A stretch of DNA of 13,613 nt. Source: Pleurotus ostreatus/Saccharomyces cerevisiae fusant (Eukaryota > Opisthokonta). Where the stretch lies: positions 1 through 13,613 of the forward strand of contig JAMQCK010000952.1 of assembly GCA_024196135.1 (NCBI GenBank), written 5' to 3'. The position numbers and the translations under genes are program-made. Under the pieces are notes generated by a model. The model searched no databases and was not told where the DNA came from. It saw nothing but the letters and a program-made list of their open reading frames with translations. Shown here piece after piece: positions 1 through 9,674 of this stretch; position 1 is the first letter of the stretch, and the number at the start of each line of letters is the position of its first letter.

Positions 1-1643
1 TACTTCCCGGCCATACCTACGCTGACCGGTGTCTTCCACAAATCGACATCGTCGCTTAACTTGACCGTGACAGTGTACTTGATACTGCAAGCTATCGGTG
101 AACATCCCAATCCTCCTCGTGTAATCGTCGACGTGTAGCTCACTCCACTTTTTAGCGCCCATGGTATGGGGTCCCGTGTCTGACTACTACGGTCGTCGTC
201 CGACCTATCTCATTTGCTTCGCCATCCTGGTGTTCTCGAGCCTTGGTCTCGCCCTGGTGCCGACGAACGCGTTCTGGTTGCTGCTTTTACTTCGATGCTT
301 CCAATCGGCGGGGTGTTCAAACACAACTGCTCTCTGTAAGCGACTGCGCGTTCACACCGTCCAAAAAATTCCTGACACTGGAAGGCGCCGGCGTTATAGG
401 CGACATCACAAGCAGGAAGAATCGTGGTGGCCACTTCTTCTCTGCGAATGTCGGCTCCCAGGTGAGCCATTAGTTTTCTGATCTTACCAGGTCTGACACG
501 CAGCAGTTGGCGCCTGTACTGGGGCCAGTACTGGGTGGAGCATTAGCGGGCGGCCTCGGATGGCGGTCGATCTTCTGGTTTCTCTGCATCCTCTCTGGTG
601 TTTGCCTTATCCTCATTTTTAGGTGGGTACTTTTTCATAAACGTTGCGCTCGGATAGCTGAGGATGCCTTAAGCTTCCTGCCCGAGACCTGCGTTGCTGT
701 CGAGATTGGGGACAGCAAAGTGAAGAAGGTCATCTACTCCCCTATCTTCAACATCGTTGGGCAGGCTGCAGACGCCGATTCTCAAAAAGCAGCGGCATCA
801 GCGAAGCGCAAGGGCATTCGCAACCCTTTACCACTCTTCCTGAACCCTGCTGTCGCCCTTGCCCTCGCCTACACCGCCATGACCTACTCCGTCTGGTACT
901 GCGTCACTGCCACCATCTCCAGCGCCTTCGCCGTCAAGTACCCGTTCTTGAGCGAGGCGCACGTTGGCCTGTGCTACCTACCCCTTGGCTGCGGCATGCT
1001 TACTGGAAGCTTGATTCACGGGCGGGTGCTGGACGCCGAGTACCGACGCATGCATAAGCGGTGGGCGGCTCAGCAGAATGAGGACACGGAGAAGGGTACC
1101 GCGAGTGGGAAGAGCTTTCCTGTCGAGCATGCGCGGTTGCGACTTTTGCCGCTGCTTGTTGCTGTGTTCTCGTCGTGCGTTTTTGGGTGGGGGTGGGCAG
1201 TGCAGGCGGGTGCGCATCTTGCGATTCCTCTCGTCTTGCAGCTTCCAGGTCCGTTGATTCCGCTTGAATCTGATGTGATGATATACTGATGAACTCCGCA
1301 GTGGGCTACACATCGAATGCGATTCTGAACACGACTACGACACTCATGATCGATATCGAGCATGCGCGGAGCTCGAGTGTGACGGCTTGCGTGAGTGGAA
1401 CCTTACGTTCATTGAGTTCTGTCGGTTTTAACGAACACTGTACTCTAGACAAACCTTGCGCGTTGTAGCCTAGCCGCCGTGATGACTGCGGTGATCGACT
1501 ACATCATTAGAGCGCTCGGCTACGGCTGGACGTATGTTCTTCTTGGAGGTGTTGCGGCCCTTACCATACCTCTCTTCTACCTTGAGATGTTCATGGGTCC
1601 GCGATGGCGCGAGCACAGAGAGGCAAGAGTCGCAAATTCCTGA
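1..1643 (+). CDS. DHA1-type MFS transporter, copy 1 (5' partial)
   Basis: Probable 12-helix plasma-membrane drug:H+ antiporter of the DHA1 (Qdr/Aqr1-like) group; the substrate cannot be told. Exons by alignment to the next gene: 1-97, 156-335, 385-461, 507-622, 674-1248, 1302-1390, 1449-1643 (TGA). This gives 442 codons plus stop. The N-terminal exons lie left of the window. Frame 1 opens with YFPAIPTLTGVFHKS and NLTVTVYLILQ, typical of TM1-TM2. Motif A (WGPVSDYYGRRP) and motif C (GPVLGGAL) are intact, as is the C-terminus (GYGWTYVL, MGPRW). Oddities: the segment after TM4 reads SRKNRGGHFFSANVGSQ where copy 2 has SRKDRGGYFGAFNLGPQ. Two acceptors are AAG (384, 673) and one donor is GTCCGT (1249). 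The 51-nt intron 623-673 has no in-frame stop. All joins keep frame, so I call it a gene, with early decay possible. Confidence 0.85.
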
Positions 1644-2153
1644 GAAAGGAGACGAACCTGGGTTAATTACAAGCGAGATCGCTATGCCGTTGACGAAATA
1701 TCTATACCGGTAGAGGATAAAATGATGTACATATGTCGAAAACTTGATCTCACAATAAGGGTCGTATTCTGGATGACGACAGCGAAGCGGCATATGCTTC
1801 CGCGGCTTTTGTGGACGGAAATGGAAGGTATTGTTCGCATCCACGTGGTGGTCTCGGATCAGATTTTGATCGGCCTTCGAAGACCAATCGCCTGTCTTCT
1901 TGAAAGAAACCGCCAAAGCACTCTATAACGGCCTCGTCGACGTCCTCATCGTTCCTCGTATTCCCTTCACTGTCGGCAGCAATGACCTCTGCAACACGGG
2001 CGGCTATCCGCCTCGCTGAATCATCTGCTGGGTGTATTCTTAGCCAATAATATCTCGCTGTCTCGCAATCGTGTCCGACGCCGCACGGCGTCCGATGGTT
2101 ATGGCGCATACAGCGCCCGCGATCATGGAATTACTCCTTCATTCACGACCGCC
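1644..2153. other. Intergenic spacer between the tandem MFS genes
   Basis: About 510 bp holding the 3' flank of copy 1 and the upstream region of copy 2. No recognisable gene. A minus-strand open frame of 119 codons (2109-1750) lies here; it is rich in Asp/Glu and Arg and matches no family I know. A CCAAT-like box sits near the right end. No inverted repeats or transposon ends were seen. Confidence 0.5.
2042..2048 (+). promoter_or_regulatory. CCAAT-box-like site upstream of MFS copy 2
   Basis: The sequence AGCCAAT lies about 105 bp before the ATG at 2154, in the position where fungal CCAAT boxes (HAP complex) are often found. A pentamer match is weak evidence on its own. Confidence 0.25.
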
Positions 2154-4121
2154 ATGACTGCTACGACGATAGACGATAGACCAATAGAGAAGGGGCCAGC
2201 AGCGGCGTCTGCGACTTCGGATGTACCAGCGACCCCAGATGTGAAGGAACGACCATCAGTTGAGGAGAAGCCATCGCGCTATACGCGCAAGGAGACATGG
2301 TTCATCGTGTTTGTGGTGGCTATCGCCGGCCTGTTTAGGTGCGCACCTATGTTCCCCTCACCACGCATGAGACTGACGAGCAGTTTAGTCCCCTTCCAGG
2401 TATGCACGACGTCGTAGCATGCGGCACACGACCATAGCTGATCGACATTCCTCCTAGCCAACATCTACTTCCCGGCTATACCTACCCTCACTGGCGTCTT
2501 TCACAAGTCCACCTCATCCCTCAACCTTACCGTCACCGTCTATCTGATCCTACAAGGCATATGTGTGTCCTCCTCTCCCCATACAACGGCCATCCCACTC
2601 ACCCCCTCACAGCTCCCATGATATGGGGTCCCGTGTCTGATTTCTACGGACGTCGGCCGACGTACCTCATATGCCTCACGATCCTCGTGCTGTCCTGCCT
2701 CGGCCTTGCGCTCGTACCCACGGACGCGTTCTGGCTGTTGTTGGTGCTTCGGTGCTTTCAAGCAGCGGGATGCGCTAGCACGATCGCTCTGGGTACGTCG
2801 TTCTCTGAACCCTTCACCAAGTATACTGACCCCGACTGCAGGTGCCGGTGTCATAGGCGACATCTCGAGCAGAAAAGATCGCGGCGGGTACTTCGGTGCC
2901 TTCAACCTGGGTCCTCAGGTAAGTTGCGCCCCATGATAAGGCTATTCTCTTGGACTAACTGTTCGCAGCTTGCCCCAGTCATTGGGCCAGTACTAGGCGG
3001 CGCTCTAGCTGATGGCCTCGGTTGGAGATCCATCTTCTGGTTCCTCTGTATATTTTCCGGTTGCTGCCTGCTCTTCGTCTTGGTGTACGTGGACTCTTCC
3101 CTCAACTATTATCCGTATCTGACATCCCTCTCCATAGCTTCTTGCCAGAAACGCACCACGCCGTCTCACCTAGCAAGAATAGAGTATCCAAACTCGTATA
3201 CTCCCCCGTCATCCGCGTCGTCGGCCGCGCGCAGCACAAAGCAGAGAAAGCAGGCCTAGCACCTCCCGCCCAACCCTCCGCCCCACCCAAGAGCAAGCAC
3301 ATCCGCAACCCCCTTCCCCTCTTCCTTAACCCCGCCGTCTCGCTCGCCCTCACTTTCACCGCCATCATCTACGCCGTGTGGTACTGTGTCACTGCTACGA
3401 TCTCCAGCTCATTCGCTGAGAAGTACCCCTTCCTGTCGGAGACGGATGTGGGGTTGTGTTATCTGCCCATTGGCTCGGGCATGCTGATTAGCAGTGCGGT
3501 GCATGGCAGGGTGTTGGATGCGGAGTATAGACGAATGCGGAGGAGGTGGACGGAGGAGCAGAAGGGCGATGGGGAGAAAGGGATGTTGGACGAACGCGAA
3601 TTTCCTATTGAGCGCGCACGGCTAAGGTTGATGCCTTTGCATGTTGCGGTATTCGCGGCGAGTGTGATTGGGTGGGGATGGTCCGTTCAGGCCGGAGCAC
3701 ATCTAGCAGCTCCGCTCGTCCTTCAACTTCCAAGTACGTTCTCACCTACGCCCTTTGCGAAACGATGCTGACGTCTACCCAGTCGGCTACACCTTCAACG
3801 CCGTCCTCAACACAACCATGACCCTCATGATCGACATCGAGCATGCACAAAGCTCCAGCGTAACCGCATGCGTACGTTCCCCCTCTCCTTTCCCTCCCCT
3901 CACAAACATACTCACCTCCCTCACAGACCAACCTCGCCCGATGCAGCCTCGCCGCCATAATGACCGCCGTCATCGACTACATCACCAACGGCCTCGGCTA
4001 CGGATGGACCTACGTCCTCTTCGGGGGCGTCGCCGCGTTGATGATTCCCTTCATCTACTTAGAAATGATAATGGGCCCGCGATGGAGGGCACGGCGCGAG
4101 GCCAAGAAGGCTGGCGCGTAG
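2154..4121 (+). CDS. DHA1-type MFS transporter, copy 2 (complete)
   Basis: Predicted proton-driven efflux pump of the plasma membrane, DHA1 12-spanner group; substrate unknown. Exons: 2154-2338, 2389-2399, 2458-2562, 2613-2792, 2842-2918, 2969-3084, 3138-3733, 3783-3871, 3927-4121 (TAG). The sum is 1554 nt, 517 aa, a normal family length. A hydrophilic cytoplasmic N-terminus of about 45 residues precedes TM1 (WFIVFVVAIAGLF). The second exon is only 11 nt and completes the conserved FSPLPANIYFPAIPTL junction. Motif A, SPMIWGPVSDFYGRRP, begins at residue 101. Motif C (GPVLGG) lies near residues 192-197. A charged loop rich in Pro and Lys separates the two halves before IRNPLPLFLNPA. The start is the first ATG in frame and its context (GCCATGA) is reasonable. 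All eight introns have canonical GT and CAG/TAG ends. It is the tandem duplicate of the upstream gene, with the same phases and nearly the same exon sizes. Confidence 0.93.
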
Positions 4122-4394
4122 ATTTGGGCGAAGCATAGATTTAGATGCGCATATATGCACTAATCTACCTAGCAAGGGCAACACACTAGAGCATCGCTTA
4201 CTTCACTTGTATCAATAGTTAACAGTTCACTGCTATGCCTTCGTATCTCTGACTTGTGAGCTGGGAGGAAAGAGGGAACGTGTTCGGTGAATGCTGCGTG
4301 ACCGTTCGTCACGATTATGTCCTTGTCATCGATTCCTCGTAACTCGACGGCAACCTTCACCTGAGCTAGCGACTCGCCACCTAGAACATTCATC

Positions 4395-6414
4395 ATGGTG
4401 GTCAGAAGCTCGTCTGAGATCCGTCCATTCACCGCTCGTCTAAAGGATCTGCCCGACAACGCCTCTCGCGCAAGGGCGGCAGCTATATGCGTTCGACTCG
4501 GGCCGCTCCTCGCCTCGGAGAGAATGTGCCACGAACTCACTGTCGACCCATTCACGCTACCTCCCAAAGACATGTGCACCTCCTCTACTGCGGTATCAAA
4601 AGCCGTCGCGGTACTAGACGACCTTGGGGACATGCTCGAGACGAACTATCCAGGGAAGAGCGGGCTGCTCGTTCCGGCGATGCAGCTGCTGGACCGCATA
4701 TGGTTCCACATCATCGACTGGATCACCTTCTTGCATCCGAATAGCGGCTATTTGGAGCCCGAGCCCGTTCCGCATGTCGATGGCGAGCCCTCTGGGCACA
4801 TCGACACCGTCATCTCGGTCTCGCGCGCTCTGTTGAAGTGGAAGAAGCCGGCGGCACATCTCCTCGCGCAGACTCCCCAGCTCTACTCGCAGGTCATGTG
4901 GCTCTGGCTGCATATTCCGGACTATCTCACCGGAAACATGAGCGACAGGATTGAGGACTTCGTCGTCTGGCTCGAAATCCTCATCGAGGGGATGTACGCT
5001 ATGCTGGGCGCTCACCTCGACGTCGATTCAGACGTGGACTCTCTGGAATCCGACATCGACATTCCAGAGGAGTACGAGCCAACTGCCGTCCGCCATGCCA
5101 TCGCTTGCGTCAAGTACAGACCGCGGAAGATGTACAGGTTCGCCATCCGATGCGTGCAGAAGCTCGTCGACGCCATCGAGATCTGGAACGACAAGCTGGT
5201 CGACCATGCGCTTACCTTCGTCGCGCGGCACCTCGAGATCGTGCGCGCCCTCGCGACCGAGCTCCTCGTCATCGGCAACCACGCGCGCGACGTCGTCCGC
5301 GGCGTAGTTCACCTCGCGCGCACGCTGCACGCCCTGCGTCCCGGGCACGAAGCGGTCGGGCGCGCGGGCAGTTTGCTGGGAGATATCTGGGACACCGCGA
5401 CAGATAACCGATCGTTGGTATGGGCGCTGAACGACGGCGCCTTCCCTCTCCTCATCGAGATATGCCACTCTTTGCCAACCGACGACACCCGGCGCATGTT
5501 GATAGGCGCCGGCATGTTCAATGTGGCTGCTCGCACGGCCCACCTGCCTGTGATACGCGCCTACACGAAGCACAAAGGAGACGCGTCCTTCGCCAGCTCT
5601 CGCTTCCTCGACGACCTTGACGACCTCGACGACGAAGAAGATAGCGAAGACGATGAAGACGACGAAGGATCTAGTAAAGACTTAGACGTATCGCTCATCG
5701 ACAGAATACTGGACAAGCGTGCGCAGGTGGCCAAGGATGCGTTCCCCAAGAAATGTGCAAATCCGCAGGTGGGTCGAATTTACCACGGGTCTATGTATGC
5801 CATACTTATCATTCCCAAGTGTGATCGCCAGAAGGTCAAACTGCGCCGTTGCCCTTGCAAAACCGTCTACTATTGCTCGAAGGAGTGTCAGGCAGCACGA
5901 TGGTCTCTCCATATCGCCGATTGCTTGAAAGGCGTCAGGAAGGGATCAAATACCTTCGGAGGCTTCGAAATCATTGAGGGTATATTGCAATTGCTTGCGT
6001 TTCTTGCGAGTTCTTCTTTCTAATTACGTTCCAGATGCGGACTACCTATCGCATCGTGACGCGATGTTCCTCTCTCTCCTCGCCAAAAAGTATGTCTGCG
6101 GCTTGGACGTCGTGGCCATCATAGACAAAATCAGAGAAATGCGCTCAAAAGCGCAACCGCGGGGCACCAAGAAGGACATTTTCCTCGTGGACATCGACTA
6201 CGGCGAGATGCCGGTGCACTACGACGTCAAGTACGTCGATCAGGACTCGAAGTACGAACAATGGCAGAAAGACCCGACAGTCATAGTCACTGCGAAGCTT
6301 TGTGCGCTTCCGGTGCAGGGGGGTGGAATCTCCGCACGCGTTACTGCTTGGCGGTGCGTCCTGGGAACGTTGGAATACTACGCGAAGACTTTGCGTGTAG
6401 AGGACCTAACATAG
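4395..6414 (+). CDS. MYND zinc-finger protein
   Basis: Exons 4395-5768, 5820-5979 and 6036-1 to 6414 (third exon starts at 6035), giving 637 aa. The first 400 residues are largely helical with Ala/Leu-rich segments, possibly armadillo-like, but no family is recognisable. Near residues 406-432 is a strongly acidic Asp/Glu/Ser tract. The MYND finger follows: C454-x4-C459-x9-C469-x1-C471-x5-C477-x3-C481-x7-H489-x3-C493, containing VYYCSKECQ. MYND fingers bind two zinc ions and usually mediate protein-protein contacts; no SET domain is present, so methyltransferase activity is not suggested. The first intron (5769-5819, 51 nt, CCAAG end) falls between C454 and C459 and is open in frame; removing it brings the zinc ligands together, so I treat it as an intron. 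If retained, the protein has 654 aa. The second intron (5980-6034) has a CTAAT branch-like site. After the finger come about 140 residues of unknown fold. Such MYND proteins are numerous in agaricomycetes. The start is the only early in-frame ATG, 273 bp after the MFS stop. Confidence 0.85.
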
Positions 6415-7152
6415 CTTGTTGCTTTCACGGCCCAGACTCATGCATTGCATCCCCCCCTGCGTTCGCCTCAGTGAGTTGTAGTACTATGAATTGTATCACG
6501 CGACAGTGCTGATGGAGGACAGGAATTCCAGGACAAATCGAACACGATTGTTTGCCCCTTGACCTTCGAATACTACCCATCCGTCATATCACTTCACTAT
6601 GAAGCTATCTAGGGCAGCCTTGAAAGGCCACTAGCGGGCGCTACATTGGGACCCCAGCCCTCAAGCTCTCGGAGCTGGAGCACAAGCGCAGCTTAACAGC
6701 ACTCGAAGTCCTACACTTGTCATAGGCTTGTGTGACTGGTAAATATCGCTAGTGTTTTGGCCCGCGGTCGGCGCAGGGAACGGCGGAGGGGCATCTAGTA
6801 GACCCACAGGGCGATTGGATAAGGAATTATGTAGTACAGTTCATCTACTTCACCGAACTGCGAAAGCGATAGCGCGAACGAGATGTACGAACGAAGAAAG
6901 GCTTGAGTGATAAAGGATGTCCTGAACGAGCGCCCGAAGGTTACGTGGTACTGGCAAATATACTTGATAGCATATGGATACAACAATGGCCTAAAATGAT
7001 ATACGTGCAGTAGACAGTAAAGGCAAGAAAATTGGGTGCGAATAGTTGCGAGGATACAAGATACTGAACGAACGATATGAAGGAAATATTCGAGTTGAGA
7101 AGAGATAACAAACGAAGGACCAACGAGACTTACGCGCATGGGCTCCCGGCCA
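6415..7152. other. Convergent 3' intergenic region
   Basis: About 740 bp between two genes that face each other tail to tail. It must hold both 3' UTRs. The composition is less GC-rich than in the flanking exons, especially 6800-7100. The open frames here are short and show no family resemblance. I looked for tRNA-like or structural RNA signatures and found none. Confidence 0.5.
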
Positions 7153-9167
7153 TCACGCCCTCATACCGCGCCACGCACTTTGCATCGCGATCCGGCGCGC
7201 CTAGAAAGCTTGTCAGCGTGGCATGCTGTAGACATGCTCTACCACTCACCTGCTCCAGCGAGATTGACGACTCTCTCAGCTCGATCTTCTGCCTCCCATC
7301 ATCGTCGTCGTCCGGTATCACCCCACCACCACCAACCCGCATCCCGTCCTCGTCCTCATCATCATCGTCGTCGAACGTTGGGCGCACCCCGGCATTCCGC
7401 ATGCCCCCGAAGGCCGCCTTGCCGCCCGCGAGCGAGAATGGGCTGCGCGCGACAGCCGTGCCGAAGACGCTTGCCTCCTTCGGTGCACCGAACGCGGCAA
7501 ATTCGGTAGCGACCTTGCGAGGCGGTGAGCCTCCCAGAGAGCTGCGGGGTGACGAGGTGGTCTTGGCGGGCGTTCGTGGTGGGGTGGCTGGGTAGTAGGA
7601 GTAGCCACCGCGGTTCATGGAATGCCTTGCGGCGAGGTATTTCTCGGTGAAGCGCGAGCCGTGGACCTGTTCGAGTGAGCAGTTTAGTCAGAGCGAAGAC
7701 GCATGAATATGTCCGTAACTCACCCTCTTCAGCAATGGTCTTGCCTCTTTGAGATTTGGCGCGTTGAGGAAGACTTGCACGTTGTGCGCGGCTTCCTCGC
7801 TCTCCCGATATATACTCTCGATAACCACCCGCTTCGTACTCTCGTTTCGTAGCAGGAGCTTCTCGTGCAACTCCCGGGCGACATCGTCGACAGACTCGTT
7901 GTTGCCGAGGATTCGTTGTGCGACGGCAACACCGACTTCGCGCACCAGGCGCTCCATGTCGAGGTTTTCGAGGACACTGCCGACGATGGCATGTGCAAGA
8001 AGGTCCGCGGTGGTGAGCGGGAGCATGAGTCCGGAGGTGATGGTTGTGAGGGCATTGTAGAAGTCGGTCGCGTACTAGGTCCCGATGATCAGCTCGGAAG
8101 GGAGGGGGAATGGACGAGAGACTCACTGAGTACCCGCTGAGTGCAGGTTCGCATGCAACAAAGAACTACGACGCGTCAGTAAGCTGTATTGAAGGTACCC
8201 CATACCAGTGATTTGCCAGGCGCGAGATCAGAAGCGGCATTAGCGCCGCGCCGGATGCAACGTCCCTGGTCTTCAGACGATCAAGTTGACATCGTTTGGC
8301 CCAAGTTTGGGCGTATATACGCCCTACATCCAGCAGGTAGTCATAGGGTAGCCAGCGTAAGACGTTGAGTAGTCTGTAGCGGACGACAGGTGACGACCAG
8401 GCCATGACCTGACCGTGACTAATGGCAGCCCGCTTGCCGCCGTCCTGGTTCTGGCCTGGCAGGGATGGCCGAGTTAGATGTAAGAAACAACTCACGAGGG
8501 TGATCCCATGCTTCGCCATCTCCCTAGCAAGCTGCAAAGGATCGTGTCCATCCGGTGAACCATCGTCGAATCCTGCCGATGCATCAGCTGCAGCCTCGAC
8601 GCGTCCTCGTCGCCACTCACCGTCTCCGTACTCGCCAATGCCGTGTGGTGGTGCGTCCGCAATCAGGACGATCATCTTGCTCGCTGTTGGTCGCCAGTCC
8701 ATCTGAAGTGCCTCCGCAAGCGCTGCCGTCACCGCTTCCGGCCCATCGCCACCGCCACTCGCGTAGAGGCCGCTCAGGTCATGGTGCACCTTGGTGATGT
8801 CGGACGAGAAGCCAAAGTTTTTAGTGATGTATGTGTGATCCTGTGGCGGATGGTCGCGGAACGCGACGAGGCCGACGCGTAGGTCCTCGCGCGAGAGGAG
8901 CTTGCCTGACTGGAAGATGTGCTCGCAGATGGCCTCGATGTTCTTCGTGGCAGACGCTATGTAGGAGCCTTGAGATCCGGTACAGTCCTGGACGAACACG
9001 AGGTCGCTGGAAGGATCGCGTTAGTCAGGGTGCGGGCAGGAGGGACGTAGGACGCACAGCATCTTGCGATCTGCGTCCAGCGGCGCCTGTGGCACCTGCT
9101 GCGCCATTGCTGCAGCCTCCTGCGCAAAGACGGCGTGGGCGTCACCAAAGTCCATGTCGGTGTCCAT
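7153..9167 (-). CDS. VWA-domain protein (MIDAS type)
   Basis: Exons on the minus strand: 9167-9058, 9006-8621, 8572-8496, 8165-8127, 8074-7724, 7666-7250, 7200-7153 (TGA); 1428 nt, 475 aa. After about 36 residues rich in Ala/Gln the von Willebrand A fold begins: LDLVFVQDCTGSQGSYI, with MIDAS residues D44-x-T46-x-S48, then DLRVGLVAFRDHPP, SGGGDGPEAV and VLIADAPPHGIGEYGDG (second metal-site Asp near 154). It resembles VWA domains of fungal proteins and of the VwkA-type alpha-kinases, but no kinase domain follows. Instead there is a helical region (LLAHAIVGSVLENLDMERLV), a Ser/Pro/Gly linker with two Asp runs, and a terminal amphipathic helix (EQARRIAMQSAWRG). The domain suggests metal-dependent protein binding, probably cytosolic since no signal peptide is visible. 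Introns are 48-57 nt except the third (330 nt). The ATG at 9167 is the first in frame before the VWA fold. Confidence 0.85.
8166..8495 (-). other. Oversized 330-nt intron of the VWA gene
   Basis: This separates HGITL from FFVACEPALSGYS, which are adjacent in related proteins as I remember them, so the whole stretch is best read as one intron (GTGAGT donor at 8495, GTAG acceptor at 8166, TACTGAC branch-like site). It is about six times longer than the other introns in the window. Read in the upstream exon's frame it stays open for 109 codons, and the only stop is the TAG of the acceptor itself. An alternative is a cassette exon inside two short introns: one donor GTGAGT with CCAG acceptors near 8451-8456, and one donor GTATGG near 8206. 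I could not make that alternative keep frame with normal-size introns. Confidence 0.6.
8299..8324. repeat. Two overlapping palindromes
   Basis: A perfect 16-bp palindrome GGGCGTATATACGCCC (8309-8324) overlaps an inverted repeat GCCCAA-GT-TTGGGC (8299-8312). Both lie inside the oversized intron of the VWA gene. They could form alternative hairpins in the transcript or be a protein-binding site. Confidence 0.7.
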
Positions 9168-9674
9168 GATGGAGGGTGTGTCGGGTGCGGTCGCGGTTGG
9201 GCGCCTGCTGTGATGTTCCTATTGTTCTCGCGCTGCTGATGATGCAGCGATGGTCAGGTCAAAGTCTGGTCGTCGCGCTCGTACGGCGGCGATGGGTTCG
9301 CGATGGGCAATTCAGACACGGAAACCAAGAAAAAAGGGAGAAGATGGTGGTCGAGTTCAGAAATGCGGCGGGCTGCTGCATGTTCGCGCCACGAGTTCGT
9401 CGCGATCAAGCCTTGCGTGTAAATCGTCTCACACCCGGCCGCCTCGTGCCAGATCCCATTCAGATCTCCCCATTGCCACCTCACCAAAGGCGTGAATATA
9501 CAGCGACGTTCGTAGAGCTGCGAGGAATGGGCGATAATCAAGCAAGTAGGTTTATCTGCCCGAATAAGTATTCACATGCTCCATACCGAATACGGACTAT
9601 GCGGGGTTGCCAGCAACGGAACTATTTGGACATTGTCTCGAATACGTCAAGTGCTACGCCCACAGGAACCATAT
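9168..9674. other. Intergenic region upstream of the VWA gene
   Basis: About 507 bp between the stop of the DUF6534 gene and the start of the VWA gene, both on the minus strand. It should hold the VWA promoter and the 3' UTR of the upstream gene. No convincing gene, TATA box or repeat was found; open frames in it have no family resemblance. Confidence 0.45.

Noticed and set aside
1..1643. MFS copy 1 as a frameshifted pseudogene
   Set aside because: The apparent frame changes at 335, 461 and 1248 are all explained by short introns at positions shared with copy 2.
1644..2153. Transposon inserted between the MFS copies
   Set aside because: No terminal inverted repeats, target-site duplication or transposase-like frame were seen.
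6590..6720. tRNA-like sequence
   Set aside because: Several short GC-rich inverted segments occur, but no T-loop GTTCGAATC-type motif or cloverleaf could be built.
7077..7595. 172-codon plus-strand frame
   Set aside because: It is antisense to the last exons of the VWA gene; its serine runs mirror the Asp codons on the true strand.
7362..8126. 254-codon minus-strand frame
   Set aside because: It overlaps exons of the VWA gene in another frame and crosses two introns whose removal restores the conserved protein.
8166..8495. Intronic snoRNA in the long VWA intron
   Set aside because: No TGATGA C box with a paired CTGA D box and no H/ACA pattern were found on the minus strand.
8166..8999. Separate complete VWA gene starting at 8999
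   Set aside because: The apparent start is a GTG valine inside the VWA fold; a spliced upstream exon supplies the real N-terminus, and the fold continues beyond 8166.
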